Numbered from the stretch's first letter, positions 27,677-37,094 are shown. The stretch: 64,000 bases of DNA from Burkholderia stabilis (GCF_001742165.1 NZ_CP016442.1:248001-312000), one strand, 5' to 3'. The notes: a model not told the origin generated them from the sequence alone. Translations and numbers: made by a program.

Positions 27677-30600
27677 ATGGTCACGATGATGGCGCTCAGC
27701 CCGAAAGGGCACGATAAGAACGGGAACAACATCATTAACTATTTCCTGGCCAAGGAAGCCCGGTATTACGTCAACGAGGTGACGGGGAAGATCGAGAACC
27801 AGACGACCTGGATGGGCAAGGGGGCGGAGGCGCTGGGGCTGAAGGGCGAGGTGAGTGAGGAGGTGCTGCTGAACCTGCTGAACGGCAAGCTCCCGGACGG
27901 GGCGAAGGGCGTGCAGAACGTGGGCCGTGGCGGCCGTCGTGCGGCGTTCGACATGTGCGCCACCGCGGAGAAGACGGTCTCCATGCTGATGGCGGACCCG
28001 ACGAACACGCCGGAGGAGCGGGAAGCGATCATCCAGGCGCACAAGCACGCAGCACGGATGATGATCAAGTTCGTGGAATCCGAGCTGTACGCACGGGTTG
28101 GGGCGCAGGGCAATGAGATCGTCCGCAACGTCGGCATGATCGCGGCCGAGGTCACGCATTACTCGAACCGCGACCTCGACCCGAACCTTCACTCGCACTA
28201 CATTGTCATGAACATGGTGCACTCGATCGGCCCCGACGGGAAGGAACGGGTGACCACGTTCGAGAACAGCACCCTGATGGCGATCAAGCACGCGGCCGGC
28301 GCCATCTACCGCAACCAGCTCGCGCACGAGATCCAGGAGCTGGGCTACCAGGTCAACAAGCACATCCAGCTCAACGCGAAAGGTCGCGAGACCGGTGACG
28401 TATTCTTCCGTGTGGCGGGGATCGACGAGGAAAGCCGCAACGCGCACAGCAAGCGCCGCATGGACATCCTGGCGTACATGGAGGCCCATCCCGAGGTCAC
28501 CGAGGACCAGGCCGCCGAGCGCACCCGCAAGGACAAGGACGAGCCGTCCATCCAGGAGCTGCGGGAAATCTGGAAGCGGGAGTTTGAGGAGCGCCGGCAG
28601 CGGAACCCGAACGCCTACCAGTCCGTGGCTGCGTTGAAGAACCCGGAGGTCGTGTCGAACCTGGGCCACAAGGACATGGAGCCGGTGAAGGGCCAGGAGA
28701 AGCAGCAGGACATGACCCCGAAGTCGGACGACGAGATCCTCAAGACCGTCCACGTGGCGTCGTCCCTGTTCACCCGCTACGAGCTGATGAAGCAGGTCGC
28801 GTTCGAATACGTGGGCCGGATGGACATGCGCGGCGTGCTCGAGAAGACCAACGCCATCCTGGACGACGCGAAGCGCGTCCTGGCGTTCGAGCACGACCCG
28901 AAGACCGGCGTGGCGCGGTACGCCTCCCAGGCCATGGTGGACCTGGAGGCTGGGATCATCAAGAAGGCCGCGGCGCGTGCGGACGAGCAGTCGATCCGCC
29001 TGACCAAGGAGCAGGTCGACGCCGGCCTGGCGAAGTTCCAGGCGAAGAACCCGCACCTCAAGCTCAACGCCGAGCAGGAGGGCAGCGTCCGCTACATCTG
29101 CTCGGACACCGGTGGCAACGCGATCATCTCGGGCCGCGCGGGCACGGGCAAGACCACGTCCTTCATCGCCACGAAGATCACGTGGGAGGAGGCCGGGGGC
29201 AAGCTCATCGGCGTGTCCGAATCCTGGAAGGCGGCCAAGAAGCTGCAGAGCGAGAGCGGGGTGGAGAGCTACTCGACCCGCACGACCCTGCACCGGATCA
29301 AGAACGGCAAGCTCCCGCTGGACAGCAAGACCATGCTGATCATCGACGAGGCCGGCATGCAGACCTCCCAGAGCATCGCGGAAATGCAGGACTTGTGCGA
29401 CAAGGCCGGGGCCAAGCTGGTGCTCATGGGCGACCACCTGCAGTTGCAGCCGGTGGGTGCCGGGTCGGGCTTCCGGATCATGCAGGCGCGGATTCAGGAC
29501 CACGCGCTGAAGGAGATCCGCCGTCAGCGCGAGGAGCGCGACCGGGTAACGGCCAACATGCTGTACGACGAGCGCGATGGCCAGAAGATTTTCGAACGCT
29601 ACCTGGCCAATGGCCACATCCGCACCTCGGAGACCGAGCTGGAGGCTCGTGCGGCGCTGGTGCGCGACTACTTCAAGACCGAGGGCCAGGGCGAGCCCGA
29701 GACCGTCAAGCTCATGGTGGGCGGTGAGCTGCGTGAGGTGGACATGTCGGTGCGCGACAAGGTGGTGTTCAGCGCGGGCGACAAGGCCTTGGGCATCCAC
29801 GCGAACGACACCGGCGTGGTGAAGGGTATGGAGCTGAACGAGAACGGTGAGGGGTTCCTGATCGAGGTGGAGGTCACCCCCGCCGACCTGAGCCAGAAGA
29901 AGCACACGGTGTCGATCGACACCACCCAGTTCAACGAGTTCAACCGGGACTACGCGCAGACGTTGGTGATCTGCGGGACCAACCGTGAGGTACAGCAGGT
30001 GAACGAAGACATCCGGCAGGGATTCAAGGAGCGGGGCCTCCTCGGCGAGGACCATCGCGTACGGCTGATCGTCAACGAGGAGTGGCGTCAGGTGATGCTG
30101 GCCACCGGGGACAAGGTGGTGTTCAGCGAAAAGCACGACGAACTGGGCGTGTCGAACGGCGAGGGCGGCGTCATCACCCAGCTCCGCCCGTCCGACGACA
30201 AGAAGAGCCACATCATGACCATTCGGTTGGTGTCGGACATCGCGGAGCAGAACGGGCGGTACGTTACGTTCGACACCAAGGACGTGCCGGACGTCGAGCT
30301 GGGGTTCGCCGGCACCGTCCACAAATCCCAGGGTCAGTCGATCGACAAGGTACTCCACCTGGTCGGTCCCGCCGGTCTGCACATGGTGAACAACCAGTCG
30401 GCGCTGGTGGCGATGACCCGGATGAAGACCGAGTACGGCATCTACGGGCTGGACGAGGACCTGCTGGGTCGGATCGACGAGGACGGCACCCGCCGCGGCG
30501 GGATCGCCCAGGCCCTCACCGAGCAGGCCCTGAACGTCACCACCATGGACGTGAAGCAGATCACCCGCGAGGAGGCGAAGGAGATCCGTCCGCAGCAGCG

Positions 30601-31075
30601 CGGGGCGTCCCGTCGTCTCGAACCGATCAAGATCCCTGCTCACCTGGAGGCCGAGCTGGCCACGTCCCGGACCGAGGAACGCGAGGCGCTGAAGGCCCGC
30701 GGGATCGCCCAGGCGGCGGAAAGCGAGGAAGCGTCGCGCCGTCGGCTGGCCGGCGACCCGCAGCACGCGGCTGACCTGCGCGCCCGTGCTGCGGTGAACG
30801 AGCGCGAGGCGACGGCCACCCAGGCGCAGAGCGGGTTCGTGGCGTCCATGACCCAGCTCAACGCCCGCAAGGCGGCGGCTCGGGCCGCGTACGAGGCACG
30901 GCAGAAGGCGGAGGCGCAGGCGGTGGCGAAGCGCGCGGCGGAACAGGCGGCGCAGCAGGCGGCGACCCGTGCGCTCCCGCCGACGCCGGCGCAGGAGCAG
31001 CAGCGCAAGCTGGAAGCGGAACGCAGCCTGCGCCGGGAGCGCGATTACGAGTACGACTACGGGCGTTCCCGCTGA
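27677..31075 (+). CDS. traI: MOBF-type relaxase-helicase (TraI/TrwC family)
   Basis: The enzyme nicks oriT, stays bound to the 5' end and unwinds the plasmid for transfer. The N-terminal relaxase domain has candidate catalytic Tyr30/Tyr31 and the metal-binding His triad in HYSNRDLDPNLHSHY (His161, His172, His174). The helicase domain is RecD-like, with Walker A GRAGTGKT (486-493), Walker B MLIIDEAGM and, near the end, VHKSQGQSIDKV. The 1132 residues end in an Ala/Arg/Gln-rich helical tail. It is transcribed from its own promoter under a palindrome operator; the gene name is given by family. Confidence 0.93.
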   Translation: MVTMMALSPKGHDKNGNNIINYFLAKEARYYVNEVTGKIENQTTWMGKGAEALGLKGEVSEEVLLNLLNGKLPDGAKGVQNVGRGGRRAAFDMCATAEKTVSMLMADPTNTPEEREAIIQAHKHAARMMIKFVESELYARVGAQGNEIVRNVGMIAAEVTHYSNRDLDPNLHSHYIVMNMVHSIGPDGKERVTTFENSTLMAIKHAAGAIYRNQLAHEIQELGYQVNKHIQLNAKGRETGDVFFRVAGIDEESRNAHSKRRMDILAYMEAHPEVTEDQAAERTRKDKDEPSIQELREIWKREFEERRQRNPNAYQSVAALKNPEVVSNLGHKDMEPVKGQEKQQDMTPKSDDEILKTVHVASSLFTRYELMKQVAFEYVGRMDMRGVLEKTNAILDDAKRVLAFEHDPKTGVARYASQAMVDLEAGIIKKAAARADEQSIRLTKEQVDAGLAKFQAKNPHLKLNAEQEGSVRYICSDTGGNAIISGRAGTGKTTSFIATKITWEEAGGKLIGVSESWKAAKKLQSESGVESYSTRTTLHRIKNGKLPLDSKTMLIIDEAGMQTSQSIAEMQDLCDKAGAKLVLMGDHLQLQPVGAGSGFRIMQARIQDHALKEIRRQREERDRVTANMLYDERDGQKIFERYLANGHIRTSETELEARAALVRDYFKTEGQGEPETVKLMVGGELREVDMSVRDKVVFSAGDKALGIHANDTGVVKGMELNENGEGFLIEVEVTPADLSQKKHTVSIDTTQFNEFNRDYAQTLVICGTNREVQQVNEDIRQGFKERGLLGEDHRVRLIVNEEWRQVMLATGDKVVFSEKHDELGVSNGEGGVITQLRPSDDKKSHIMTIRLVSDIAEQNGRYVTFDTKDVPDVELGFAGTVHKSQGQSIDKVLHLVGPAGLHMVNNQSALVAMTRMKTEYGIYGLDEDLLGRIDEDGTRRGGIAQALTEQALNVTTMDVKQITREEAKEIRPQQRGASRRLEPIKIPAHLEAELATSRTEEREALKARGIAQAAESEEASRRRLAGDPQHAADLRARAAVNEREATATQAQSGFVASMTQLNARKAAARAAYEARQKAEAQAVAKRAAEQAAQQAATRALPPTPAQEQQRKLEAERSLRRERDYEYDYGRSR

Positions 31076-31091
31076 TCGTCCGCCCCATGCA

Positions 31092-31115
31092 AAAGGCCCG
31101 GTTACCCGGGCCTTT
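31092..31115. terminator. Bidirectional terminator
   Basis: AAAGGCCCGG and CCGGGCCTTT form a perfect 10-bp stem with a 4-base loop between the convergent relaxase and ParA operons. A and T runs on either side suit both directions. Confidence 0.85.
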
Positions 31116-31136
31116 GTCGTACAGGGGCGGTGCGCG

Positions 31137-31577
31137 TCAGCGTCGACGCGCGCTGGCCATCAGCCGCTCGATCAGCCCCACGGTCACGTCGGTGAGGCGG
31201 TGCCCGTCGGCGCTGACCTTGGCCTTCACCTGGCGGTACAGCGGCGTGGGCAGGTCCAGGCTCAACCGTTCCCGGTCCTCGGTGGGCGCAACCGAGGGCA
31301 CGGTGACGGTCACCGTCCCGGCAAGCCAGTCCTCCAGCAGCCCACGGAACAGCGTCGTGAGCGTGGACCCCGACGCCTCGGCCCGGGCTTCCACGAACCG
31401 CTTGTGCGCGATCGGCAGGCGCACGTGGAACCGGGTGCTCCCCGCGGCGTTGTTCCCCTTGCGTTCCGTCTCGGGGGTGCGGACCAGGCGCAGCGCGGGC
31501 GGGGGGACCACCACGGCCGGCTTCTCGTCCTGGGCCTTGCGGGCGCTGGGGCGTTGAAACGAAAGCGTCGTTTTCAC
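31137..31577 (-). CDS. Tandem ribbon-helix-helix protein, ParA partner
   Basis: After a Pro-rich 40-residue N-terminus come two RHH-like units in one chain: TRFHVRLPIAHKRFVEARAE with LTTLFRGLLEDWLAG (about 46-90), and RERLSLDLPTPLYRQVKAKV with LTDVTVGLIERLMA (about 102-143). RHH proteins normally dimerise, so two units may act as a built-in dimer. It follows parA by 10 bases, the usual place of the centromere-binding protein in type Ib partition systems. The GTG start at 31577 has GAGGGGG upstream. Binding to GTGCCNNGGCAC is a guess. Confidence 0.7.
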   Translation of the reverse strand: MKTTLSFQRPSARKAQDEKPAVVVPPPALRLVRTPETERKGNNAAGSTRFHVRLPIAHKRFVEARAEASGSTLTTLFRGLLEDWLAGTVTVTVPSVAPTEDRERLSLDLPTPLYRQVKAKVSADGHRLTDVTVGLIERLMASARRR

Positions 31578-31587
31578 AAGCACCCCC

Positions 31588-32295
31588 TCACGCAGCGGCC
31601 AGACCGGCACGGTCGGTGCCATGGCACGTCGCCAGCATCGCCAGGACCTCGCGCGCCACACCGCGCATTTCGGCCTGGGCCTGCGCGTCCGAGTGCTGGA
31701 ACACCGTCACCCCGTTGGCCGCCGCTTCCACGTAGCTCTTGCGGGCGTGCATCACCGTGTCCAGCACCGGGATCCCCGTTTCCTGCAAGGCTTCCCGGGT
31801 CAGGCGGGCCAGGCGCGAGCGCGGCGACGCCTGGGTGATCAGGAACGCGGCTTTCGTGCGCCCGTCGGTGATGTCCATGCGGGTGCGCACCAGGTCGACC
31901 AGCTTGGCGTTGGCCCACATGTCGAACGCCGACGGCTGGATGGGCAGCAGCACGAAATCGGCGGCACGCACGGCGGCGATCGTCGCCGGGTTCGAGGCCT
32001 CGATCCCCGGGCAGTCGAACACCCGCAGGTCGCGCGGCTCGCGCACGGTCGCCAGGAACTGGTCGAGCGTGGGGCGCGGGCAGGCCAGCACCGGGAACGG
32101 ACGGGCACCGTCGCCGGCGGCCTCGTGCCATTCGCTCGCGGACATCTGGGGGTCCAGGTCGAAAAGCTGCGCGTCGAATCCTGTGCCCAGCTCCACGCCC
32201 AACTCCTGGGCGATGGCGTCCGGCAGGTTCACGCACGTGGTGGTCTTGCTCGTACCGCCCTTGGTGCTGCATGCAACGATGGTCATCGGTTTCAT
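31588..32295 (-). CDS. parA: ParA-type partition ATPase
   Basis: This small ParA/MinD-family ATPase segregates low-copy plasmids. The deviant Walker A KGGTSKTT lies at about residues 12-19, with FDLDPQMSASEW (Walker A') and LRVFDCPGIEASN (Walker B). At 235 residues and without an N-terminal HTH it is of the short, type Ib kind, whose partner does the DNA binding. AAGGA lies 7 bases before the ATG. Three palindromes lie upstream, as in an autoregulated partition operon. Confidence 0.88.
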   Translation of the reverse strand: MKPMTIVACSTKGGTSKTTTCVNLPDAIAQELGVELGTGFDAQLFDLDPQMSASEWHEAAGDGARPFPVLACPRPTLDQFLATVREPRDLRVFDCPGIEASNPATIAAVRAADFVLLPIQPSAFDMWANAKLVDLVRTRMDITDGRTKAAFLITQASPRSRLARLTREALQETGIPVLDTVMHARKSYVEAAANGVTVFQHSDAQAQAEMRGVAREVLAMLATCHGTDRAGLAAA

Positions 32296-32736
32296 GAGGG
32301 TGTCCTTGTTTTTGGGTGTGCCGTGGCACGGCTTAACCGAAACGGGACCGTGCAGTGGCACGGATGAGTCGCATGTAACCACGGGTACGAATATGATGTC
32401 AACATGTGCCGTGGCACGGCTTAACATGTTCCGGAACCCTTGAGGGGCAAGGGGTTTCCGGAAATGGCGGGTCCGCCCCACGTGTACGCGAGCGGGAACC
32501 CGTGGGTACGCGATGATGGCCGAAGGCGGAGGGATCGGGTGGTGTCCGAGGTTTTGACGCCACGCGACGGTGAGACCGTCATCGTTACGTTTGCAAAAAC
32601 GGATTTGTGTGCAATCCTGGAAAACAGTAGGCCCCTGGGCCAGCTCAACCACCTACCCAAACCACCTGTTGGAGGTCTTTGAAATGTCGCGTCTTTCGTT
32701 GTCGCGTGTATTTGTTCTTCCCCGGACAAGGGGCTT
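32296..32736. promoter_or_regulatory. ParA upstream region with three palindromes
   Basis: Palindromes lie at 32318-32329 and 32406-32417, both within the same longer repeat TGTGCCGTGGCACGGCTTAA, and a variant GTGCAGTGGCAC at 32350-32361. This is the densest cluster in the window and a good candidate for the parA operator and centromere. The remainder up to 32736 carries no gene; an AT-rich stretch near 32580-32630 may hold the promoter of 32737. Confidence 0.65.
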
Positions 32737-33189
32737 GTGGACCTGAACGGCTGGACCCTCGACCAGTGGGACCGTTACGGATTCACCGGCTGGGACGACG
32801 GCTGCGCGTCGTACTTCCTGACCCTGCACCCGAGAAACCGGGACATGCCGGCCTGGTCGTTCGGCGATCGGGCGGCGGAGTTCGGCTCGCCCTGGGTCCT
32901 GCAACAGGTCCTGCGGGTGCTGTTCAACGTCGACCAGGCGGGCGTGGACGCGGGCTGGTTCGCGTTCAGGCCGGGCATGGCCGAGCGCCTGGCGCAGGAT
33001 CGGGACACCTACTTCGACCGGCATCCGGTAGCGCAGAACGCCCGGGAGGCGGCGGACGACCTGATCCGCTCGTTCCACGAGGAGGACGCGTCGTTCCAGC
33101 CGTACGCGGCACCGCATCCGCTGGACGAGGCGTGGCTGCTGGCCCACGCCCTGGTGGAACCGGCACCGCGTGAGGCGGTCCCGGCATGA
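32737..33189 (+). CDS. Hypothetical protein
   Basis: The 150-residue acidic protein is rich in Trp, Phe and Asp (LDQWDRYGFTGWDDGCASYF), with no recognised domain. The GTG start has AAGGGG upstream; no ATG in a sensible place exists. It ends in a bidirectional terminator shared with the convergent gene at 33247. Confidence 0.55.
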   Translation: MDLNGWTLDQWDRYGFTGWDDGCASYFLTLHPRNRDMPAWSFGDRAAEFGSPWVLQQVLRVLFNVDQAGVDAGWFAFRPGMAERLAQDRDTYFDRHPVAQNAREAADDLIRSFHEEDASFQPYAAPHPLDEAWLLAHALVEPAPREAVPA

Positions 33190-33218
33190 CAGCGCGTCGG
33201 GAGGAGGGCGCACCAAGA

Positions 33219-33244
33219 ACAAAGCGGGCCGTGGCCCGCTTTGT
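33219..33244. terminator. Bidirectional terminator
   Basis: ACAAAGCGGGCC-GT-GGCCCGCTTTGT: a 12-bp perfect inverted repeat between convergent genes. Confidence 0.85.
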
Positions 33245-33246
33245 CG

Positions 33247-33678
33247 TTACTGGTGCTCGGCGTTCCAGCGCTGGATCAGCGCGGACGTGACCTCGATCAT
33301 CGAACAATCGAGCTTCACGCATTGCAGCTTGAAGCGCTTGTACACCTTTTCCGGCAGGTCCGCCACGAACCGCACGCCCACCTTGGCGTTGTTCGGCTTG
33401 GGCTGACGGCCCGGCCAGTCGTCGCGCGGCGTCTTGAAATCGGGCAGCTCGACCACCTCCAGCTCGAACGCGCCCGACAGCCACCGCTCGACCTCCCGGG
33501 TGAACGTCTCGGTCATTTGCAGGCCGTTCTGCGCGGTCAGGTGCGCGAACGTGTCCTTGTCCTTCTTCCAGAGGTAGCCGTGGACGCGCTTCACGGGGAT
33601 GGGCTGACCCCGCGGTGCACGGGTCCGCTTGACAGCCCCCTCGTCGGCCAGGTCCATCGCTTCCGTTGTCGTCGCCAT
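33247..33678 (-). CDS. Second tandem ribbon-helix-helix protein
   Basis: Two RHH-like units are visible in 143 residues: VHGYLWKKDKDTFAHLTAQN with MTETFTREVERWLSG (about 28-70), and VGVRFVADLPEKVYKRFKLQ with MIEVTSALIQRWNAE (about 98-142). The layout matches the ParA-linked protein at 31137, though the sequences differ much. The ATG at 33678 follows a weak AAGAG. The palindrome at 33750-33761 lies about 70 bp upstream, consistent with autoregulation through that site. Confidence 0.65.
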   Translation of the reverse strand: MATTTEAMDLADEGAVKRTRAPRGQPIPVKRVHGYLWKKDKDTFAHLTAQNGLQMTETFTREVERWLSGAFELEVVELPDFKTPRDDWPGRQPKPNNAKVGVRFVADLPEKVYKRFKLQCVKLDCSMIEVTSALIQRWNAEHQ

Positions 33679-34180
33679 CTCTTGAAATCCCGTTGGTGCT
33701 GAAAGCCCGAGCTTCTCAAGATTCGCGGGACGACGCAAGCACTTCTTACGTGCCGTGGCACCCCTTGGGCACGCGCAAGCATCGGCAACAGCAGGGCGGG
33801 ACCAGCCGAGCCCCTGGTGGGTTCCCGGTGGCCTGGATCCGTGCCACAGCACGGGCAGACCCTACCCCGAACGGCTGACCCCCGAACGGCTCAACGTCCC
33901 GCGGCGTTGCTCGCCGCGCCGTGCCGGTCTCCCCCGTGGGCGCGTGGTCCACACCTTTCCGCGGTTGCTGCCCGGTCCGCCTTGAACCGACGTCTAGCCC
34001 AACACCGTGCCCCTGGTGGGGCAAGGCACCGCTGCGCTCGTCGTCCTCTCCCGGTCCTTCCCTCCTGGTGGTCGGTCAGGCGTGCGGCATCCGGCGACGG
34101 CCTGGCCCCGGGTCCCGGCAGGGCTTGTTCGACGTCAGGCGGCTCCAGACAGCAGAAACCCACGGAAAGGACGAACAGCC
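33679..34180 (+). repeat. Leader repeat copy 1, upstream of 34181
   Basis: No gene. It has the palindrome GTGCCGTGGCAC 33750-33761 and a variant 33841-33852. From about 33945 to 34180 it resembles the leaders at 36245-36521 and 38780-39011. A 36-bp stretch (34083-34118) is identical to 38913-38948. GC-rich segments there could fold into long hairpins. Confidence 0.65.
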
Positions 34181-34573
34181 ATGACCACGACGAACCCACA
34201 GACCGGCACGAACAGCGCAAACCGCGACGGTTCCTTCGCCTCCCAGGCTCACCAAACAGCAGGTGTCACGGCAACGGCGCAACCGTTCAAGAACGAGTGC
34301 TACGCCACCGAGGTGATCGACGGCACCCCCGAGCGTTTCGACGCCATCGAGATTCAGGGCGTCCGCGAGGAGATCGACCTGATCGACCCGGCGAAGAGCT
34401 GCTGCGAGGTGGACAACCAGAACCCGCAGTTTTTCTCCGTCTACCTGCACGAGGTGGAGGGCGGCGTGGCGTGCGTGGCGGACCTTGCGACCCACGAGCT
34501 GGCCGTGGCCTACGCCGAGCAACTGGCCGGCCGCTACGACTGGGCGATCTACGACTACCACCTGACCCACTGA
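34181..34573 (+). CDS. Hypothetical protein, head of right-arm unit
   Basis: Of the 130 residues, the first 35 are Thr/Gln/Ala-rich and disordered. The rest is a compact domain (YLHEVEGGVACVADLATHEL, then AGRYDWAIYDYHLTH). The family is unknown. GGAAAGGA precedes the ATG. It is the first gene behind leader repeat copy 1. Confidence 0.6.
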   Translation: MTTTNPQTGTNSANRDGSFASQAHQTAGVTATAQPFKNECYATEVIDGTPERFDAIEIQGVREEIDLIDPAKSCCEVDNQNPQFFSVYLHEVEGGVACVADLATHELAVAYAEQLAGRYDWAIYDYHLTH

Positions 34574-34594
34574 CCACATTCGAGGACCACGACC

Positions 34595-35347
34595 ATGACG
34601 ACCACCACCATCTCCGCCATCTCCCCGACCCGTGGCTGGGTTTTCGACGGCGAGGTGCGCGAGCTGACGATCGACGGCCACACCTACCGTTTCCGGGTCA
34701 ACGTCGAGAACGACGACGACAAGGGCGCCCCGTGGGACGAGGAGGACGGCCACGGCCCGGTGAGCGACTGGACCACGCGCGACAAGCGCCCGGGCGAGTG
34801 GGTCCTTTCGAGCGACCACGGCAGCAAGCGGTTCTACGACGTGGCCGAGGCCAACCGGATCGCGAAGCGTGAGGGCTGGGGCTTGTCCGAGGCGCAGCGT
34901 CAGGCGTTGATCGCCCGGCTGGCGAAGGACCGCGTGGTGCGCCGCCCCGTTGGCAAGGCGACCGTGTCCCACCGTTTCGGCGGCCTGATGCAGGAGCACC
35001 GCCGCGCGACGGAGACCGTGACGGTCCCCGGGCGTGACCCGAGCAAACCCCTCACCGAGGGCGAGGTGCGCGCCGAGGCGGTGCGTCTGGACTTCGAGCA
35101 CCTGCGCCGCTGGGCCGCAGACCAGTGGAACTGGGTGGGCGTGGTCGTGACGCTGCTGGGCGACGACGAGGACCTGGACGGCCTCGTTGCGAACGACTAC
35201 GGGCACGCGTTGTGGGGCATCGAAAGCGACGGCGACGCGTACCTCGAGGGCGTGGCCATCGAGCTGATGACCGAGGCCGCCACCGAGGCGCACCGCGAAA
35301 CCCTGGAAGCGGCGCACTGGGCATCGCGCGACGTGCAGACCCACTGA
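34595..35347 (+). CDS. Hypothetical protein
   Basis: The 250-residue, strongly acidic protein has a beta-rich start (RGWVFDGEVRELTIDGHTYR) and a helical second half (EGEVRAEAVRLDFEHLRRWA, then WNWVGVVVTLL). The style resembles accessory genes of conjugative plasmids, but I cannot name a family. It lies 21 bp after the previous gene with CGAGGA as ribosome site, in one unit. Confidence 0.6.
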   Translation: MTTTTISAISPTRGWVFDGEVRELTIDGHTYRFRVNVENDDDKGAPWDEEDGHGPVSDWTTRDKRPGEWVLSSDHGSKRFYDVAEANRIAKREGWGLSEAQRQALIARLAKDRVVRRPVGKATVSHRFGGLMQEHRRATETVTVPGRDPSKPLTEGEVRAEAVRLDFEHLRRWAADQWNWVGVVVTLLGDDEDLDGLVANDYGHALWGIESDGDAYLEGVAIELMTEAATEAHRETLEAAHWASRDVQTH

Positions 35348-35360
35348 TTCACCCGGATCC

Positions 35361-35372
35361 GTGCCACGGCAC
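35361..35372. promoter_or_regulatory. Palindrome between genes
   Basis: GTGCCACGGCAC, extended on both sides to a longer inverted repeat (GGATCC / GGGTCC). In the transcript it would act as the intercistronic hairpin. Confidence 0.6.
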
Positions 35373-35402
35373 GGGTCCACCCATCCAACATCGGAGAACA
35401 CG

Positions 35403-35636
35403 ATGGCACGCAAGAACGCACGCACCACCCGCACGCAGGCCATGCTGGACGACTTCCGCGGCTCCGCCAACGAGGCGCAAATGCTGGCGGGCGTCCTGAC
35501 GATGGCCCACAAATGGCCGGACGCGGACCGCATCCGGTTTTACCGGACGGTCGACACCACCATGGTCGCCAACCGGTTGATCGAACTCAACCGGCACGCG
35601 ATCGGCGATGGCACCGCGCCGGCCGCCACCGCCTGA
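35403..35636 (+). CDS. Small basic-start protein, paralogue A
   Basis: The 77 residues begin MARKNARTTRTQAMLDDFRG. This aligns along its length with the protein at 35692 (MARKSARTARTQALIDGFRG), including MLAGVLTMAH against MLKGVLCMAH. The pair arose by tandem duplication; function is unknown. Confidence 0.6.
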   Translation: MARKNARTTRTQAMLDDFRGSANEAQMLAGVLTMAHKWPDADRIRFYRTVDTTMVANRLIELNRHAIGDGTAPAATA

Positions 35637-35646
35637 CCCCCACGGT

Positions 35647-35662
35647 CCCCGCGACGGCGGGG
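35647..35662 (+). other. Intercistronic hairpin
   Basis: CCCCGC-GACG-GCGGGG, a perfect 6-bp stem between the two paralogues. Confidence 0.6.
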
Positions 35663-35691
35663 CACCGCACCACCACCACGAGGACGACCCC

Positions 35692-35946
35692 ATGGCACGC
35701 AAGAGCGCACGCACCGCCCGGACCCAGGCCCTGATCGACGGGTTCCGGGGCAACGACAACGAGTTTTCGATGCTCAAGGGCGTGCTTTGCATGGCCCACG
35801 GCTGGAGCTACCCCGACACCCAGCGGCTGGGCACGCTGATCGACAGCGCGCTGATCGCGCAGCGGATGGACGAGATCAACAACGAGGCCCGGGCCCGCAT
35901 GCTCGCCGAGCTGGACGCGATGAAGCAGGGCGGGCAGAAGGCCTGA
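35692..35946 (+). CDS. Small basic-start protein, paralogue B
   Basis: The 84-residue copy of the gene at 35403 has a longer C-terminal helix (EINNEARARMLAELDAMKQG). About half the residues match in the first 50. Coexistence of both copies suggests either dosage or a heteromeric product; this is inference. Confidence 0.6.
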   Translation: MARKSARTARTQALIDGFRGNDNEFSMLKGVLCMAHGWSYPDTQRLGTLIDSALIAQRMDEINNEARARMLAELDAMKQGGQKA

Positions 35947-36521
35947 CGACGGGCGCCCCGCGGTGCGGGGCTGCTGAACGGCGCGGGCAGGCGATTCGGC
36001 CACGGATCGCTATCGACGCCACTCCGGTGCTGCATACGCTCAACCGCCGGAGCCCGCGGAACCCAGGGGCGGCCGGGACGGCCTGGTGAGGCGGAACAGC
36101 GGCGCTCGAACCGTCCAGCGCGGAGGGCCGCTCCGAGCGGTGGGGCGAAGCATCCAGCAGGTGCTTCACCAACGTCAACGACCAACCGCTGGGCCATGCA
36201 GCGCCCAGCAGCGCCGTGCCAGGGCACGTCGGCGGTGGTGTCAAACGTGGCGCGGTGATCCCTGGGCTCAGGGGTGTTGAAAACGTTCGTTGCTCCCCGG
36301 TCCGCCTTTCTCCGACGCATAGGCCAGCCTGTCCACCTGGTAGGGCAAGGGTGCTGCGCAGCGTTGCCACGTCCTCTCCCGTTCCCCTTTCTCCCTCCGG
36401 TCGTGCGGCGCGTGCGGCATCCGGTCGTGCCCTGGCCCTGGTGGCCTGTCCGTCCTGGTTATGCGTCAAGGCGGCTCCGAAGAGCAAACGAACTCAACCC
36501 ACCCTGAGAAGGAGAAACACC
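35947..36521 (+). repeat. Leader repeat copy 2, upstream of 36522
   Basis: No gene. Palindrome GTGCCAGGGCAC 36216-36227. From about 36245 the region follows the other two leaders but is more diverged; GTGCGGCATCCGG near 36412 and TCCTCTCCCGTTCCC near 36371 are the shared anchors. Confidence 0.55.
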
Positions 36522-37034
36522 ATGGCTCACCTTACCGACACCACCGCTACCAACGCACAAGCCACCCCGCGCCGTTCCTCGCGCCCCAAGGCTTCCAAAG
36601 AGCAAGTTTCCAACGTCAACACCCAGGAGCAGACCATGACGACCAGCACCGCAGCAGCACCGGCAGCAGACACGACCTTCGCCGACGTGGCAGACGCCAC
36701 CGCAGGCACGACCGGCACCCCGGGTACGAGCGCTCCCGAAGCGCAACCGGCTGCAGCACCGGCAGCACCGAAGGCGAGCACCACCGACGGCTACGTCAAG
36801 GTCCGCGTGTTCGTCCTGGCGACGACGCAGGACGGCACCCCCGAGTTCTTCACGGCGATGGTCGGCACGACCGCCGACGAGATCGCGGCGAAGAAGCACC
36901 ACGGCAAGGCCGCCCGCAAGGCCGCGAACGAGGGCTACAAGTGGCCCATGACCGTGTTCGACGAGAACAGCACCGCTGCGCGTCAACTGGAGGTGATGGC
37001 CGGCCGCCAACGCGATGCGATGAATCGCGCGTAA
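36522..37034 (+). CDS. Hypothetical protein with low-complexity N-terminus
   Basis: Residues 1-85 are Thr/Ala/Pro-rich and disordered. Residues 90-170 form a small domain (YVKVRVFVLATTQDGTPEFF, then AAKKHHGKAA and MTVFDENSTAARQLEVMAGR). The whole of the protein at 38032 aligns with this domain. Function is unknown. The ribosome site is GAGAAGGAG. It is the first gene behind leader repeat copy 2. Confidence 0.6.
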   Translation: MAHLTDTTATNAQATPRRSSRPKASKEQVSNVNTQEQTMTTSTAAAPAADTTFADVADATAGTTGTPGTSAPEAQPAAAPAAPKASTTDGYVKVRVFVLATTQDGTPEFFTAMVGTTADEIAAKKHHGKAARKAANEGYKWPMTVFDENSTAARQLEVMAGRQRDAMNRA

Positions 37035-37043
37035 GGCTTCCCG

Positions 37044-37063
37044 GCGGGGTGGCGACACCCCGC
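37044..37063 (+). other. Intercistronic hairpin with GNRA loop
   Basis: GCGGGGTG-GCGA-CACCCCGC: an 8-bp stem with a GCGA tetraloop, sequence unlike the left-arm hairpins. Confidence 0.7.
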
Positions 37064-37094
37064 TGGACCGATCCACCCCGACGAGGACCCCGCG

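Noticed and set aside
27398..30766. 1122-residue open frame on the minus strand
   Set aside because: It is the shadow of the relaxase gene; the translation is rich in His, Leu and Arg without domains, a product of codon bias in the real frame.
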